From Micromonospora avicenniae (lineage in GTDB: Bacteria; Actinomycetota; Actinomycetes; Mycobacteriales; Micromonosporaceae), in contig NZ_FTNF01000004.1 of assembly GCF_900156065.1 (NCBI RefSeq), positions 62,001-126,000 on the forward strand: a DNA stretch of 64,000 nt. The letters run 5' to 3'. Positions 25,121-33,366 of the stretch are shown in pieces; the stretch's first letter is position 1, and every line of letters starts with the position of its first letter. The position numbers were made by a program, and so were the translations under genes. Below the pieces are notes generated by a model. That model saw only the letters and a program-made list of their open reading frames with translations, was not told where the DNA came from and ran no database searches.

Positions 25121-26269
25121 TCACCATTCCGCGTAGGAGCCGTCGAGGTGCCGCCAGGTCGGGCTGCGCCAGGCGTGCCCGCTCTTGTCGGCGGTACGCA
25201 CCGCGTGTTCGTCGATCTCGATGCCGAGGCCGGGCGCCCGCAGCCGCTCGACGTACCCGTCGACGAACGTCAGCGGGGTCTTGTCGACGCAGTAGTCGAG
25301 CACGTCGGCGCCGAGGTTGTAGTGGATGCCGATGCTCTGCTCCTGGATCAGGTAGTTGGTCGTGGCGAAGCCGACCTGCAGGCACGCGGCGAGCGCGATC
25401 GGACCGAGTGGGCAGTGCGGCGCGAGCTGCACGTCGTACACCTCGGCCAGCGCCGCGATCTTGCGAACCTCGGTGATGCCGCCCGCGTGCGAGAGGTCCG
25501 GCTGCGCGACCGCGATGCCGGCCTGGAGCACCGGCAGGAACTCCTGCCGGTTGTAGAGCCGCTCCCCCGTCGAGACGGGCGTGCTGGTGGAGCGGACGAA
25601 CTCGCCGATCAGGTGCGAGTTCTCCGGAACCACCGGCTCCTCGAGGAAGAACGGCCGGTACGGCTCGAGCAGCGGCGCGACCCGGCGGGCGTTGGCGAGG
25701 GTGAACCGGCCGTGGAAGTCGACAGCGACGTCCCGCTCCTCGCCGAGCACCTCCCGTGCGGCGGCGACCCGCCGCACCACACCGTCGAGTTCGGCGACCG
25801 AGGCGATCGAACTCATCCGTCCGGACGCGTTCATCTTCACCGCCGTAAGACCCGCGGCGACGGCCGCGGCGATCTGGTCGCGCACCTCCGCGGGCTCGTC
25901 ACCGCCGACCCAGCCGTACACCCGGATCCGGTCGCGGACGGGACCGCCGAGCAGTTGGTGCACGGGCGCTGCGAAGTGCTTGCCGGCGATGTCCCACAGC
26001 GCCTGGTCGAGGCCGGCGACGGCACTGGCCAGGATCGGGCCGCCCCGGTAGAAGGACGCCTTGGTCAGCACCTGCCAGTGGTCCTCGATCCGCAGCGCGT
26101 CGCGGCCGATCAGCAGCTCGCTGAGCTGCTCGACGGCGGTGCGGACGGTCTCCGACCGGCCCTCGCAGGTCGCCTCGCCCCAGCCCACGACGCCGGAGTC
26201 GGTCTCCACCCGGACGAAGAGCCAGCGCGGCGCGACGAGGAAGGTCTCCACCCGTGCGATCGTCGTCAT
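25121..26269 (-). CDS. dgoD: D-galactonate dehydratase
   Basis: A 382-residue enolase-superfamily enzyme converting D-galactonate to 2-keto-3-deoxygalactonate. The resemblance to DgoD runs the whole length: PRWLFVRVETDSGVVGWGE, FYRGGPILASAVAGLDQALW, VGGDEPAEV, VDFHGR (Asp ligand), FLEEPVVPEN (Glu), STGERLYNR (Glu), QPDLSHAGGITEVRKIA, APHCPLGPIALAACLQ (catalytic His), and the terminal WRSPTWRHLDGSYAEW. It lies between the permease and aldolase genes of the operon, which strongly supports galactonate, or galactose and galacturonate derivatives, as one input. Confidence 0.93.
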   Translation of the reverse strand: MTTIARVETFLVAPRWLFVRVETDSGVVGWGEATCEGRSETVRTAVEQLSELLIGRDALRIEDHWQVLTKASFYRGGPILASAVAGLDQALWDIAGKHFAAPVHQLLGGPVRDRIRVYGWVGGDEPAEVRDQIAAAVAAGLTAVKMNASGRMSSIASVAELDGVVRRVAAAREVLGEERDVAVDFHGRFTLANARRVAPLLEPYRPFFLEEPVVPENSHLIGEFVRSTSTPVSTGERLYNRQEFLPVLQAGIAVAQPDLSHAGGITEVRKIAALAEVYDVQLAPHCPLGPIALAACLQVGFATTNYLIQEQSIGIHYNLGADVLDYCVDKTPLTFVDGYVERLRAPGLGIEIDEHAVRTADKSGHAWRSPTWRHLDGSYAEW

Positions 26270-26276
26270 GACGTGC

Positions 26277-27092
26277 TCAACCCTTCGTGGCGCCGGCGGT
26301 CAGGCCGGAGACGACGTACTTCTGCACGAACAGCGCGATCACCATGATCGGCAGGGTGACGACGGTGGCCGCCGCCATCAGGCCACCCCAGTCGATGCTG
26401 GCGTACCCGACGAAGTCGAAGATCGCCACCGGGAGAGTCTTCGTGTCGGCGCCGGAGAGCACGAGGGCGAACATGAAGTTGTTCCAGGAGAAGATGAACG
26501 AGAGGATGCCCGCGGTGGCGATGCCCGGCACCGAGAGCGGCATGGTGATCCGCCGGAACGCGCCGATGTGGGTCAGCCCGTCGACGAGGGCCGCCTCTTC
26601 CAGTTCGGTCGGCAGCCCGTCGAAGTAGCCCATCATGATGTAGACGATCAGCGGCAGCGACACGAACATGTGGCTCAGGATCAGCACGGTGAACCCGCCG
26701 ACCATCCGCAGGTTCGAGAAGACGTAGTACCAGGGCACCAGGAGCGAGACGCCCGGGATCACCCGGGCCATGAGCACCACCAGCGCCGAGCGGCGCATGT
26801 TGAACCGGCTCATCGAGTACGCCGCGGGCACACCGAGGATCAGCGACAGCACGGTCGCGGCGAATGCGACCCAGAGGCTGTTGCCGATGAACTGGACGTA
26901 GTTGGCCCGCTGCAGGACGTTGGCGTAGTTGTCCAGGGTGGGCGAGAAGGCGAACGCCTTGCCGGTGTCGTAGATGTCGACGTTGGTCTTCAGCGACGCC
27001 GTGATCATCCAGAGCAGCGGCGCCAGCAGACCGATCACCACGACGGCGAGGGCCACCGTCCGGAAGATGCGGAACGACCGGCTCGGTCTCAT
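26277..27092 (-). CDS. CUT1 ABC transporter permease (MalG-like) of the sugar-acid operon
   Basis: A 271-residue inner-membrane subunit with six helices. The EAA loop is PTELEEAALVDGLTHIGAFRRITMP, and the C-terminus VVSGLTAGATKG is the classic MalG-class ending. The start ATG 27092 overlaps the upstream permease stop. It forms a channel with the 27089-28039 product. There is no ATPase gene in the operon. Confidence 0.9.
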   Translation of the reverse strand: MRPSRSFRIFRTVALAVVVIGLLAPLLWMITASLKTNVDIYDTGKAFAFSPTLDNYANVLQRANYVQFIGNSLWVAFAATVLSLILGVPAAYSMSRFNMRRSALVVLMARVIPGVSLLVPWYYVFSNLRMVGGFTVLILSHMFVSLPLIVYIMMGYFDGLPTELEEAALVDGLTHIGAFRRITMPLSVPGIATAGILSFIFSWNNFMFALVLSGADTKTLPVAIFDFVGYASIDWGGLMAAATVVTLPIMVIALFVQKYVVSGLTAGATKG

Positions 27093-28039
27093 CGCTGCAG
27101 CCCCTTCTTGCGGTAGGTCAGCGCCCACATCACCCCGATGATGATCAGGAAGAAGATGATGAGGACGGTCGACGAGACGCCGTAGTCGTTGTAGTCGAAG
27201 CTGAGCCCGTAGGCGTACACGTTCAGGGTCTCCACCTCGTGGAAGGAGCCGCCGCCGCGGCCCTTCGTCGCGTAGAGGATGTCGAAGGTCTTCAGCGCGT
27301 CGATGCCGCGCAGCAGGATCGCCACGACCACGGTCGGCATGAGCAGCGGAAGGGTGACGTGCCGGAACCGCTGCCAGGTGCTGGCGCCGTCGATCAGCGC
27401 CGCTTCCTGAGGCTCGTCGGAGAGCGAGGTGAGCCCGGCAAGCAGGATCAGCACGACCATCGGGGTCCACTGCCAGACGTCGATGAACATCGTCGTCGGC
27501 AACGCCGAGTGCTGGCCGGAGAGCCAGGGCTGGGGGCCGATGCCGACCCAACTGAGCACCTGGTTGGCCATTCCGATGTTGGGGTCGAAGATCAGGCGCC
27601 ACATCATGCCGACGGCCACCGGCGTGGCCACCAGCGGCAGCAGGATCGCCACGCGTACCCACCGCTCGCCGCGGAACGGGCGCCACAGCAGCAGGGCGAT
27701 CGCCATGCCGAGGACGATCTCGAAGAGCAGCACCACGCCGGTGAAGGCGACGGTACGCCAGACCGCCGGCCAGAAGCGGTCGGTGTCGGCGAGCACGTCG
27801 AGGTAGTTCTGGAAGCCGATAAACTCACTCTCGGCGCGTACCGAGCCCTCGGCGTCGGTCAGGCTGAGGTACCCGGTCCAGGCCACCGGGAAGACGATCA
27901 GCACGGCGACGAACGCCATCGCGGGTGCCGCGAAGAGCCACTTGCGGTGTGCGTTGGCCCAGCGCGACCAGGCCGACCCGTCCGGAAGCGCCGGGCGGGC
28001 CTCGGGTGATCTGGTGTCGGGGGTGGTGACGGTGGACAT
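27089..28039 (-). CDS. CUT1 ABC transporter permease (MalF-like) of the sugar-acid operon
   Basis: A 316-residue inner-membrane protein with a 30-residue cytoplasmic leader and six helices. The EAA loop reads SDEPQEAALIDGASTWQRFRHVTLP. The downstream KTFDILYATKGRGG segment is common in CUT1 permeases. It is separated from the binding-protein gene by a strong stem-loop, the same arrangement as in the DeoR-controlled importer. Confidence 0.9.
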   Translation of the reverse strand: MSTVTTPDTRSPEARPALPDGSAWSRWANAHRKWLFAAPAMAFVAVLIVFPVAWTGYLSLTDAEGSVRAESEFIGFQNYLDVLADTDRFWPAVWRTVAFTGVVLLFEIVLGMAIALLLWRPFRGERWVRVAILLPLVATPVAVGMMWRLIFDPNIGMANQVLSWVGIGPQPWLSGQHSALPTTMFIDVWQWTPMVVLILLAGLTSLSDEPQEAALIDGASTWQRFRHVTLPLLMPTVVVAILLRGIDALKTFDILYATKGRGGGSFHEVETLNVYAYGLSFDYNDYGVSSTVLIIFFLIIIGVMWALTYRKKGLQR

Positions 28040-28061
28040 CGGGGTCTCCGGTTCGCAGGGG

Positions 28062-28111
28062 CCGTGACCGGTACGGTGGCGGAGCACGTCAGCGCCCCGC
28101 CACCGTCACGG
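28062..28111 (-). promoter_or_regulatory. Intercistronic stem-loop between binding-protein and permease genes
   Basis: CGGTGGCGG (28074-28082) pairs with CCGCCACCG (28097-28105), and an outer CCGTGA/TCACGG pair (28062-28067, 28106-28111) extends the stem across a bulge. It begins 6 nt after the binding-protein stop and probably stabilises that mRNA segment. Confidence 0.7.
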
Positions 28112-28116
28112 TCGGG

Positions 28117-29403
28117 CTACTTCGCCTCGTCGTCGAGGAACTTCTGGAACGCCTCGTTGGCCGCGTCCGCGGAGGCGGCCGAGTCCTTGCCGGTGATCGC
28201 GTCGACGATCGGCTGGCCGACGATCTCGCGCGCCTCGGCGACCTTCACGACCAGCGGGCGGTCGTGGCCGACGCCGTTGGCGGTGCTGACCGTGGTGGCC
28301 TCGGCGAGGTCCTTCGGGTAGGTCGAGGTGGCCTCCGGGTTGGCCCACACCGAGGCCCGGGCGCCGGGAACGCCCGCCTTCTGCTGCACCAACGACTGCT
28401 CCTTGCCAGCCGCCCACTGGATGAACTTCCAGGCGTTGTCCTTGTTCTCCGAGGCGTCGTTGACGCCGAGCGCCCACGAGGGGATGTTGTACGGCTTCGA
28501 GCCGGCCGGGCCGGCCGGGAAGGCCGCGAAGCCCACGGTGTCGGCCACCTTCGACTTGGCCGGGTCGGTGGCGTTCTTGTAGAGCGAGTTGGCCTCGGTG
28601 TAGAAGGCGGCCTTGCCCTGGGTGAAGATGGCCATCGCCTCGGACCAGCTCATGTCGGTGCTGATGTTCTCCGGGCCGTGGTCCTTGAGCATCCCGCCGT
28701 AGTAGGCGTACGCCTGCTTGGCCTGCTCGGTGTCGACCGAGGCCTTACCGCCGGCGTCGACGAAGTCACCGCCGAAGCTGTAGAGGAAGCTGGAGAACTG
28801 GGTGACGGCGGCCGCCTTGCCGGTGCGGGCCACGAAGCCGGCCACGCCCGGGTTGTCGGCCTCGACCTTCGCCGCCTGCGCCTTGAGTTCGTCGAGGGTC
28901 TTCGGCGGGGCGGTGAAGCCGGACTTCTCCAGCAGGTCCTTGCGGTAGTAGAGGACCTCCTGCTCGGTGATGATCGGTACGCCGACCACCTTGTCCTCGT
29001 AGGTGGTGGCCTGCACCGGCCCGGGCTGGAAGTCGCCGAACTCGAAGGCGGAGTCCGACTTGGTGCGGTCGGTCAGGTCGGCGAGGTACTTGTTCTTGGC
29101 GAACAGCTTCCCCTCCTGCAGGGGCCGGTACATCATCACGTCGATGTCGCTGGAGCCGGCGTTCAGCTTGACGTTGTACTGGTCGGAGAGCTGGTCCTCG
29201 CCGAGCTGGGTCACCTCAACCTTGAGACCCGACTGCTTCTCGAACTCCGGCAGGGCCTTCTTGAGGTTCTCGGTCCACACGTGATTCACCAGGGTGATCC
29301 GCAGCGTGTCGGAGCCCTCGCCGCTGTCCCCGCCGCCACAGGCGGCCACACCCATCGCGACGACCACGGCCAGAGAAGTGCCGAGTATCGATCTACGTCG
29401 CAC
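28117..29403 (-). CDS. Sugar/sugar-acid-binding lipoprotein of a CUT1 importer
   Basis: A 428-residue solute-binding protein with lipobox VAAC after a Val/Ala/Met-rich signal. SBP_bac_1 features include LRITLVNHVWTENLKKALPE, DIDVMMYRPLQEGKLFAKN, a VGVPIITEQEVLYYRKDLLE loop, FTQGKAAFYTEA and WALGVNDASENKDNAWKFIQWA. I chose GTG 29403 because AAGGAGAG lies 8 nt upstream of it; an in-frame ATG at 29430 would add nine polar residues that include the ribosome site itself. It is the first gene of the eight-gene operon and determines what enters it. The ligand is presumably an acidic sugar or oligomer, by context. Confidence 0.88.
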   Translation of the reverse strand: MRRRSILGTSLAVVVAMGVAACGGGDSGEGSDTLRITLVNHVWTENLKKALPEFEKQSGLKVEVTQLGEDQLSDQYNVKLNAGSSDIDVMMYRPLQEGKLFAKNKYLADLTDRTKSDSAFEFGDFQPGPVQATTYEDKVVGVPIITEQEVLYYRKDLLEKSGFTAPPKTLDELKAQAAKVEADNPGVAGFVARTGKAAAVTQFSSFLYSFGGDFVDAGGKASVDTEQAKQAYAYYGGMLKDHGPENISTDMSWSEAMAIFTQGKAAFYTEANSLYKNATDPAKSKVADTVGFAAFPAGPAGSKPYNIPSWALGVNDASENKDNAWKFIQWAAGKEQSLVQQKAGVPGARASVWANPEATSTYPKDLAEATTVSTANGVGHDRPLVVKVAEAREIVGQPIVDAITGKDSAASADAANEAFQKFLDDEAK

Positions 29404-29478
29404 GCTTGTCTCTCCTTCTGTCGCGGCCATCGCCTCGATGAGGCGCCACCTCGCTCTTTACATCCGCTTAACGTCGGG

Positions 29479-29508
29479 ATGCTAGGCGCAAAAAGCAGAC
29501 TTATTCAA
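29479..29508 (-). promoter_or_regulatory. Promoter of the sugar-acid operon
   Basis: Toward the binding-protein gene: -35 TTGAAT (complement of 29503-29508), an 18-nt spacer and -10 TAGCAT (complement of 29479-29484). The regulator's palindrome lies just upstream of the -35. Confidence 0.55.
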
Positions 29509-29520
29509 GGTGTTGATCTA

Positions 29521-29538
29521 ACTGATATGATCAGTGGC
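29521..29538 (+). promoter_or_regulatory. Operator overlapping the -10 of a leaderless gntR gene
   Basis: ACTGAT and ATCAGT are perfect arms around ATG (29521-29535). The same bases contain a -10 hexamer, TATGAT (29526-29531), 7 nt before GTG 29539. A protein bound here would block this promoter and sit next to the operon promoter on the other strand, so autoregulation by the encoded GntR protein is the simplest reading. Confidence 0.55.
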
Positions 29539-30294
29539 GTGGAAGCGTCCGCCTCAGGGGCCCCCGTCAGCGCCGCCCCTGCCGAGACCGGACTGCACGC
29601 GCGCGTCCTCGAACACCTCGGCACCGCCATCTGCGGCGGCGAACTGACACCCGGATCGGTTCTCAACATCGACGACCTGGTCGACCGGTACGCCGTGTCG
29701 CGTTCGGTCGTCCGCGAGGTGCTGCGCGTGCTGGCCTCGATGGGATTCATCGAGACACGGCGCCGAGTGGGCGTACTGATCCGTCCGGCCGGCTCCTGGA
29801 ACGTCTTCGACCCGCAGGTCATCCGGTGGCGGCTCGCCTCGGCCGGCCGGATGGCCCAGCTCAGGTCGATCACCGAGCTGCGCACCGCCGTCGAGCCGCA
29901 CGCCGCCCTGCTCGCCGCCACCCGGGCCAGCCACGAGGAGGCGAGCGATCTCATCGGCCTGGCCGCGAAGATGTGGGCCGCGGGCAAGGCCGGCGACGAG
30001 GAGCGCTTCCTGAGCCTGGACATCGAGTTCCACCGCCGGGTGCTGCACGCCTCCGGCAACGAGATGTTCCTACGGTTGCAGGATCTGATCGCGGAGGTGC
30101 TCACCGGCCGGCACAAGCACCACCTCATGCCGCACCACCCGCACGAACAGGCCCTTCAACTGCACGCGGAGGTCGCCCAGGCCATCCAGCGGCACGACGG
30201 CGAGCGCGCCCGCCGAGCCATGGTGCAGCTGATGGAGCAGGCGTTCGACGAGATGAGGTCGCTCTGGGAGCAGGCCGGCGAGCCCGAGCGCTAG
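29539..30294 (+). CDS. GntR/FadR-family regulator of the sugar-acid operon
   Basis: A 251-residue regulator. The N-terminal winged helix spans about residues 20-85 (LHARVLEHLGTAICGGEL, SRSVVREVLRVLASMGFIETRRRVGVLI). The rest is a helical FCD effector domain with metal-ligand positions in LDIEFHRRVLHASGN and QLHAEVAQAIQRHD. ATG 29527 is in frame but lies inside the palindrome and has no ribosome site. GTG 29539 fits a leaderless start 7 nt after TATGAT, so I prefer it. It is divergent from the sugar-acid operon and very likely its repressor. FCD proteins of this type respond to sugar acids such as gluconate, galactonate or uronates. Confidence 0.88.
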   Translation: MEASASGAPVSAAPAETGLHARVLEHLGTAICGGELTPGSVLNIDDLVDRYAVSRSVVREVLRVLASMGFIETRRRVGVLIRPAGSWNVFDPQVIRWRLASAGRMAQLRSITELRTAVEPHAALLAATRASHEEASDLIGLAAKMWAAGKAGDEERFLSLDIEFHRRVLHASGNEMFLRLQDLIAEVLTGRHKHHLMPHHPHEQALQLHAEVAQAIQRHDGERARRAMVQLMEQAFDEMRSLWEQAGEPER

Positions 30295-30836
30295 TCCCCG
30301 ATGGCCGCCTGCTCGGCCGGGCGTGGCCGCACCGCCTCGACGCCGGCGCGCAGGTCGATCTCGTAGACCTGGCCGACGAGATCCACGCCGAAGCTGTGAT
30401 GCCGTTCCTGCTCGGCGAGGGTGAAGCCCCGTGACAGGTACACCCGCCGGGCGGCGACCAGCGGATCGTTCGTCCACAACGTCATGTGCGTGTAACCGCT
30501 GCGGCGAGCGAACGTCAGGCACTCGTCGACCAACCGACCGCCGAGGCCGTGTCCTCGGGCGGACGGGTGCACGAGGAGGATCCTCAGTTGCGCGGTGGCC
30601 TGGTCTGCGGCGACGCAGAAGACGCACCCGACCCGGCGCCCGTCCAGCTCGGCGATCCACGCCGCCTCCCGACGTGGGTCGTGATCGGTGGCGTAGTCGG
30701 CGACGATCCGGCTGACCAACGCCTCGAAGGTCGCATCCCAGCCGAACTCGGCCGCGTACAGCTCGCCGTGCGCCATCACCACCCAGCCGAGGTCACCGGG
30801 CTGACCCAACGGACGGATCCTGAATCGCTCGTTCAT
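30291..30836 (-). CDS. GNAT-family N-acetyltransferase
   Basis: A 181-residue acetyltransferase with the acetyl-CoA site RILLVHPSARGHGLGGRLVDECL (Q/RxxGxG/A motif) near residue 100, and a later TLWTNDPLVAARRVYLSRGFTL strand-helix typical of GNATs. The pattern resembles the MarR-GNAT partner proteins. The gene ends tail-to-tail with the gntR gene, sharing one CTAG for both stop codons. It is divergent from the TetR gene across a perfect operator, so it is probably regulated by that protein. The substrate is unknown. Confidence 0.87.
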   Translation of the reverse strand: MNERFRIRPLGQPGDLGWVVMAHGELYAAEFGWDATFEALVSRIVADYATDHDPRREAAWIAELDGRRVGCVFCVAADQATAQLRILLVHPSARGHGLGGRLVDECLTFARRSGYTHMTLWTNDPLVAARRVYLSRGFTLAEQERHHSFGVDLVGQVYEIDLRAGVEAVRPRPAEQAAIGD

Positions 30837-30850
30837 CACGACCCCCAAGG

Positions 30851-30874
30851 CCACTGAAACGACTGTTTCAGTGG
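30851..30874. promoter_or_regulatory. TetR-type operator between the GNAT and tetR genes
   Basis: Perfect 10-bp arms, CCACTGAAAC (30851-30860) and GTTTCAGTGG (30865-30874), flank GACT. The site lies 14 nt upstream of the GNAT start on one side and 12 nt upstream of the tetR start on the other, where it would control both genes. Confidence 0.8.
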
Positions 30875-30886
30875 CAGAGTAACGCC

Positions 30887-31492
30887 ATGAGCGACGCGAC
30901 ACGAGCCCCGTCCGGGCGCCGGGAGGAACTACTCGAGAGCGCCTACCGGTACGCCCTGCGGTGCGGCCTGGCCGATCTGTCGCTACGCCCCCTGGCGACC
31001 GCCATCGGATCCAGCCCGCGCGTGCTGCTGTTCCTGTTCGGGTCCAAGGACGGTCTGATCCGGGAACTGCTCGCCCGAGCACGCCGCGAGGAACTGGCGT
31101 TGCTCGACCAGGTGCGGTCAGACCCGGAGGGTGGTGATCCGACCACCGTCGTGCGGGCCATCTGGCGGTGGCTGGTCGCTCCGGCGCACCGTCCACTGCT
31201 GACCCTCTGGCTGGAGGCGTACGCACGGTCCCTCGTCGATCCGCGCGGCCCCTGGGCGGGCTTCGCCCGCCAGACCGTCGACGACTGGCTCACCGTCCTC
31301 GCCGGTTCACCTGACCACGAGGACACGGCTGACGCCCGCGCCGAACGCACCCTCACGCTGGCGGTTCTCCGCGGCGTCCTGCTGGACCTGCTCGCCACGG
31401 GAGACGTCGACCGCACGACCGCCGCCGTCGAACGACACCTGAACCTCGTCGACGCCGTGGTTCCTGGGCCTGCGGGCTCCGGCCCGAGGTAG
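30887..31492 (+). CDS. TetR-family transcriptional regulator
   Basis: A 201-residue protein. Residues 10-56 form the TetR helix-turn-helix (REELLESAYRYALRCGLADLSLRPLATAIGSSPRVLLFLFGSKDGL, here with the usual Y replaced by F/L near the recognition helix). The C-terminal domain is helical, ending in an AVERHLNLVDAV helix. It is expected to bind the 30851-30874 palindrome and regulate itself and the acetyltransferase. The ligand is unknown. Confidence 0.9.
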   Translation: MSDATRAPSGRREELLESAYRYALRCGLADLSLRPLATAIGSSPRVLLFLFGSKDGLIRELLARARREELALLDQVRSDPEGGDPTTVVRAIWRWLVAPAHRPLLTLWLEAYARSLVDPRGPWAGFARQTVDDWLTVLAGSPDHEDTADARAERTLTLAVLRGVLLDLLATGDVDRTTAAVERHLNLVDAVVPGPAGSGPR

Positions 31493-31512
31493 CCGCCGCC
31501 GGCGACGGCGGC
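31492..31512. terminator. Hairpin between convergent tetR and capA-like genes
   Basis: GCCGCCG (31492-31498) and CGGCGGC (31506-31512) pair around a 7-nt loop, right after the tetR stop. Confidence 0.5.
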
Positions 31513-31523
31513 GTCAACGACGC

Positions 31524-32684
31524 TCAGTGCGGCATGCGCAGCCCTGCCGCGACCGCGCCCCGCTGGTCCACCAGGCCGGCGATCCGCCGGAGGACAGCCG
31601 CGTACCGGGCGCGCAGCAAGGCCGGCGACCCAGGGTCGGCAGCGGCGGCGGTCACGTCGACCACTCGCGCCAACGGCCGGTACTCCATGAAGGTCGGCAA
31701 CACGTCCACGCCGGTGACCTTCCAGCGACCCGCCGCAGTACGAGTGAAGGTGAACTGCGGTACGACCGCGTCCTGCGAACGCTCCTCCGAGCCGTCGGCG
31801 AACCGCGTGATGAGATTCCCCATGCCGTAGGCGACCCACTTGTCGCCCACCTTCTCGAACGGCTGCACCACGTGCACGTGGTGACCGACGATCAGGTCGA
31901 TGTCGGGCGAGGCCAGCAGATCGTGTGCCAGGTCCACCTGGTCGGCGGTCGGCTCGTGCTGGTACTCGGTGCCCCAGTGCATCGACAGGATGACGATCTC
32001 CGCGCCGGCCTCCCGGGCCCGCCGAGCCTCGGCCCGGATGGCGTCGGCGTCGATCAGGTTGGCCGCCCACGGCCGGCCCGCCGGGAGCGGGATGTCGTTG
32101 AAGCTCAACGTGTACGACAGGTGCCCGACCTTAACGCCCTTGACGTCCAGGATGGTGGGCCGGATCGCCTCCTCGCGGGTCCGGGCGGTCCCGGTGTGCC
32201 GCAGACCCACCCGGTCCAGGTTGTCCAGCGTGCGGGCGATGCCCTCGACCCCGGTGTCGAGCGAGTGGTTGGAGGCGGTGGAACAGGTGTCGAAGCCGGC
32301 CGAGGCAGCGGCGTCGGCCAACTGGGGCGGGACGCTGAAATTGGGCCAGCCGGTGAAGGGGCCGGCGGGCTCGGCGAGCGGTGTCTCCAGGTGACAGATG
32401 GCGAGGTCGGCGGCGCTTACCCTCGGCCGCACCGCGGCCAGGATCTGGGTGAAGTCGTGCCCGTCGCGCCCTGCCCGGCGCGCGTCGGCGGCCGCCTGCT
32501 CGCTGAGCGCGGGGTGCACGAGCAGGTCACCGGCAGCCACCACGGTGAGCGTGGTCGGTGGCGCGGCGCTGGTGGGCTGGGCGGACGGAGTCACCGGCCG
32601 GACGAAGGAATCCGGCTCGGGCGCCTCGCAGCCCGCCGTCAGAACGGCAGCCAGTATCGCCGCTACGGCGGGCAACTTCCTCAT
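31524..32684 (-). CDS. CapA-family (PgsA-like) metallophosphatase lipoprotein
   Basis: A 386-residue exported lipoprotein (lipobox LTAGC near residue 19). The CapA/PGA_cap metallophosphatase fold shows its metal-binding motifs in order: VVAAGDLLVHP, AICHLETPL, STASNHSLDTG, ILSMHWGTEYQ and IVGHHVHVVQPFE, followed by WVAYGMGNLI. Homologues include CapA of poly-gamma-glutamate synthesis, but no capBC genes are here, so a general envelope phosphoesterase is more likely. No convincing ribosome site precedes ATG 32684. Confidence 0.88.
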   Translation of the reverse strand: MRKLPAVAAILAAVLTAGCEAPEPDSFVRPVTPSAQPTSAAPPTTLTVVAAGDLLVHPALSEQAAADARRAGRDGHDFTQILAAVRPRVSAADLAICHLETPLAEPAGPFTGWPNFSVPPQLADAAASAGFDTCSTASNHSLDTGVEGIARTLDNLDRVGLRHTGTARTREEAIRPTILDVKGVKVGHLSYTLSFNDIPLPAGRPWAANLIDADAIRAEARRAREAGAEIVILSMHWGTEYQHEPTADQVDLAHDLLASPDIDLIVGHHVHVVQPFEKVGDKWVAYGMGNLITRFADGSEERSQDAVVPQFTFTRTAAGRWKVTGVDVLPTFMEYRPLARVVDVTAAAADPGSPALLRARYAAVLRRIAGLVDQRGAVAAGLRMPH

Positions 32685-32964
32685 GACAGATCATGATGCC
32701 GGTCGCGCCCGGCCCGGCGGCGGGAACGGCGAAACTCCCCTTCCACCTGCCTGATTGACTTAACGGGCCGGGGGGTGAGGCGGTGCCATCGGCCGAACGG
32801 ACGAGTGCGGACGAGCCGCCCACCACTTGATCCTCCAGGCATTACGTGCTAATATGCCCGTTTGGGACTGTTAGCGTGGCGGAGTCTTCGTGCTCCTGCC
32901 CCGCCGCGGCCCGGAGCGCCCCTCGTCCGCCGCCTCGTGCGGCGCGCTCCGGAAAGGGCCTGAC
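32685..32964. other. Divergent spacer with a likely promoter for the SnoaL-like gene
   Basis: No gene is seen. TAATAT (about 32851-32856) in an AT-richer patch is the best -10 candidate. The leader that follows is GC-rich and ends with the ribosome site GGAAAGGG (32951-32958). Confidence 0.35.
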
Positions 32965-33366
32965 ATGCACGACGCTTCGCCCGCCACCCTCGACGACCGC
33001 GTCCGCGCCTTCCTCACCACCTTCTCCCGGGACACCGACCCGGCCGCGGTCGGCGAAACCTTCGCCGACCCGTTCCTGCTGGCCGACGCCACGGGCGCCC
33101 GACCGGTCCCCCGCGCGGCCTTCCTCGCCGCACTGCCCGGCCGGGAGCACGCGTTCCGCGACGCGGGCCTCGGCACGCCGGTCCTGACCCGCATCGACTG
33201 CCAACGGCTCGACGAGACCTACGTGCTGGCCCGGGGCGACTGGGATGCCCCGCGCACCCAGGGCCGCAAGCCGGTACGGCTGGCGTCGTCGTTCCTGCTC
33301 CACGACGACGGCGACGCCTTCCGCGTCGTGCTCTACCTCAACCACCAGGGCCTGCCGACGGCGTGA
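32965..33366 (+). CDS. SnoaL/NTF2-like small protein
   Basis: A 133-residue protein with the cone-shaped NTF2-like pattern: a leading helix (DDRVRAFLTTFSRDTD), FADPFLLADATGARPVPRAAFLAAL, and strands ending in ASSFLLHDDGDAFRVVLYLNHQGL. Members are ketosteroid-isomerase-like enzymes or ligand-binding proteins. There are no recognisable catalytic residues to fix a function. The gene is single, with a good ribosome site 7 nt upstream. Confidence 0.7.
   Translation: MHDASPATLDDRVRAFLTTFSRDTDPAAVGETFADPFLLADATGARPVPRAAFLAALPGREHAFRDAGLGTPVLTRIDCQRLDETYVLARGDWDAPRTQGRKPVRLASSFLLHDDGDAFRVVLYLNHQGLPTA

Noticed and set aside
31524-32684. CapA-like gene as evidence for a poly-gamma-glutamate capsule
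   Set aside because: No capB or capC ligase genes are nearby, and CapA-fold lipoproteins are widespread without capsules.
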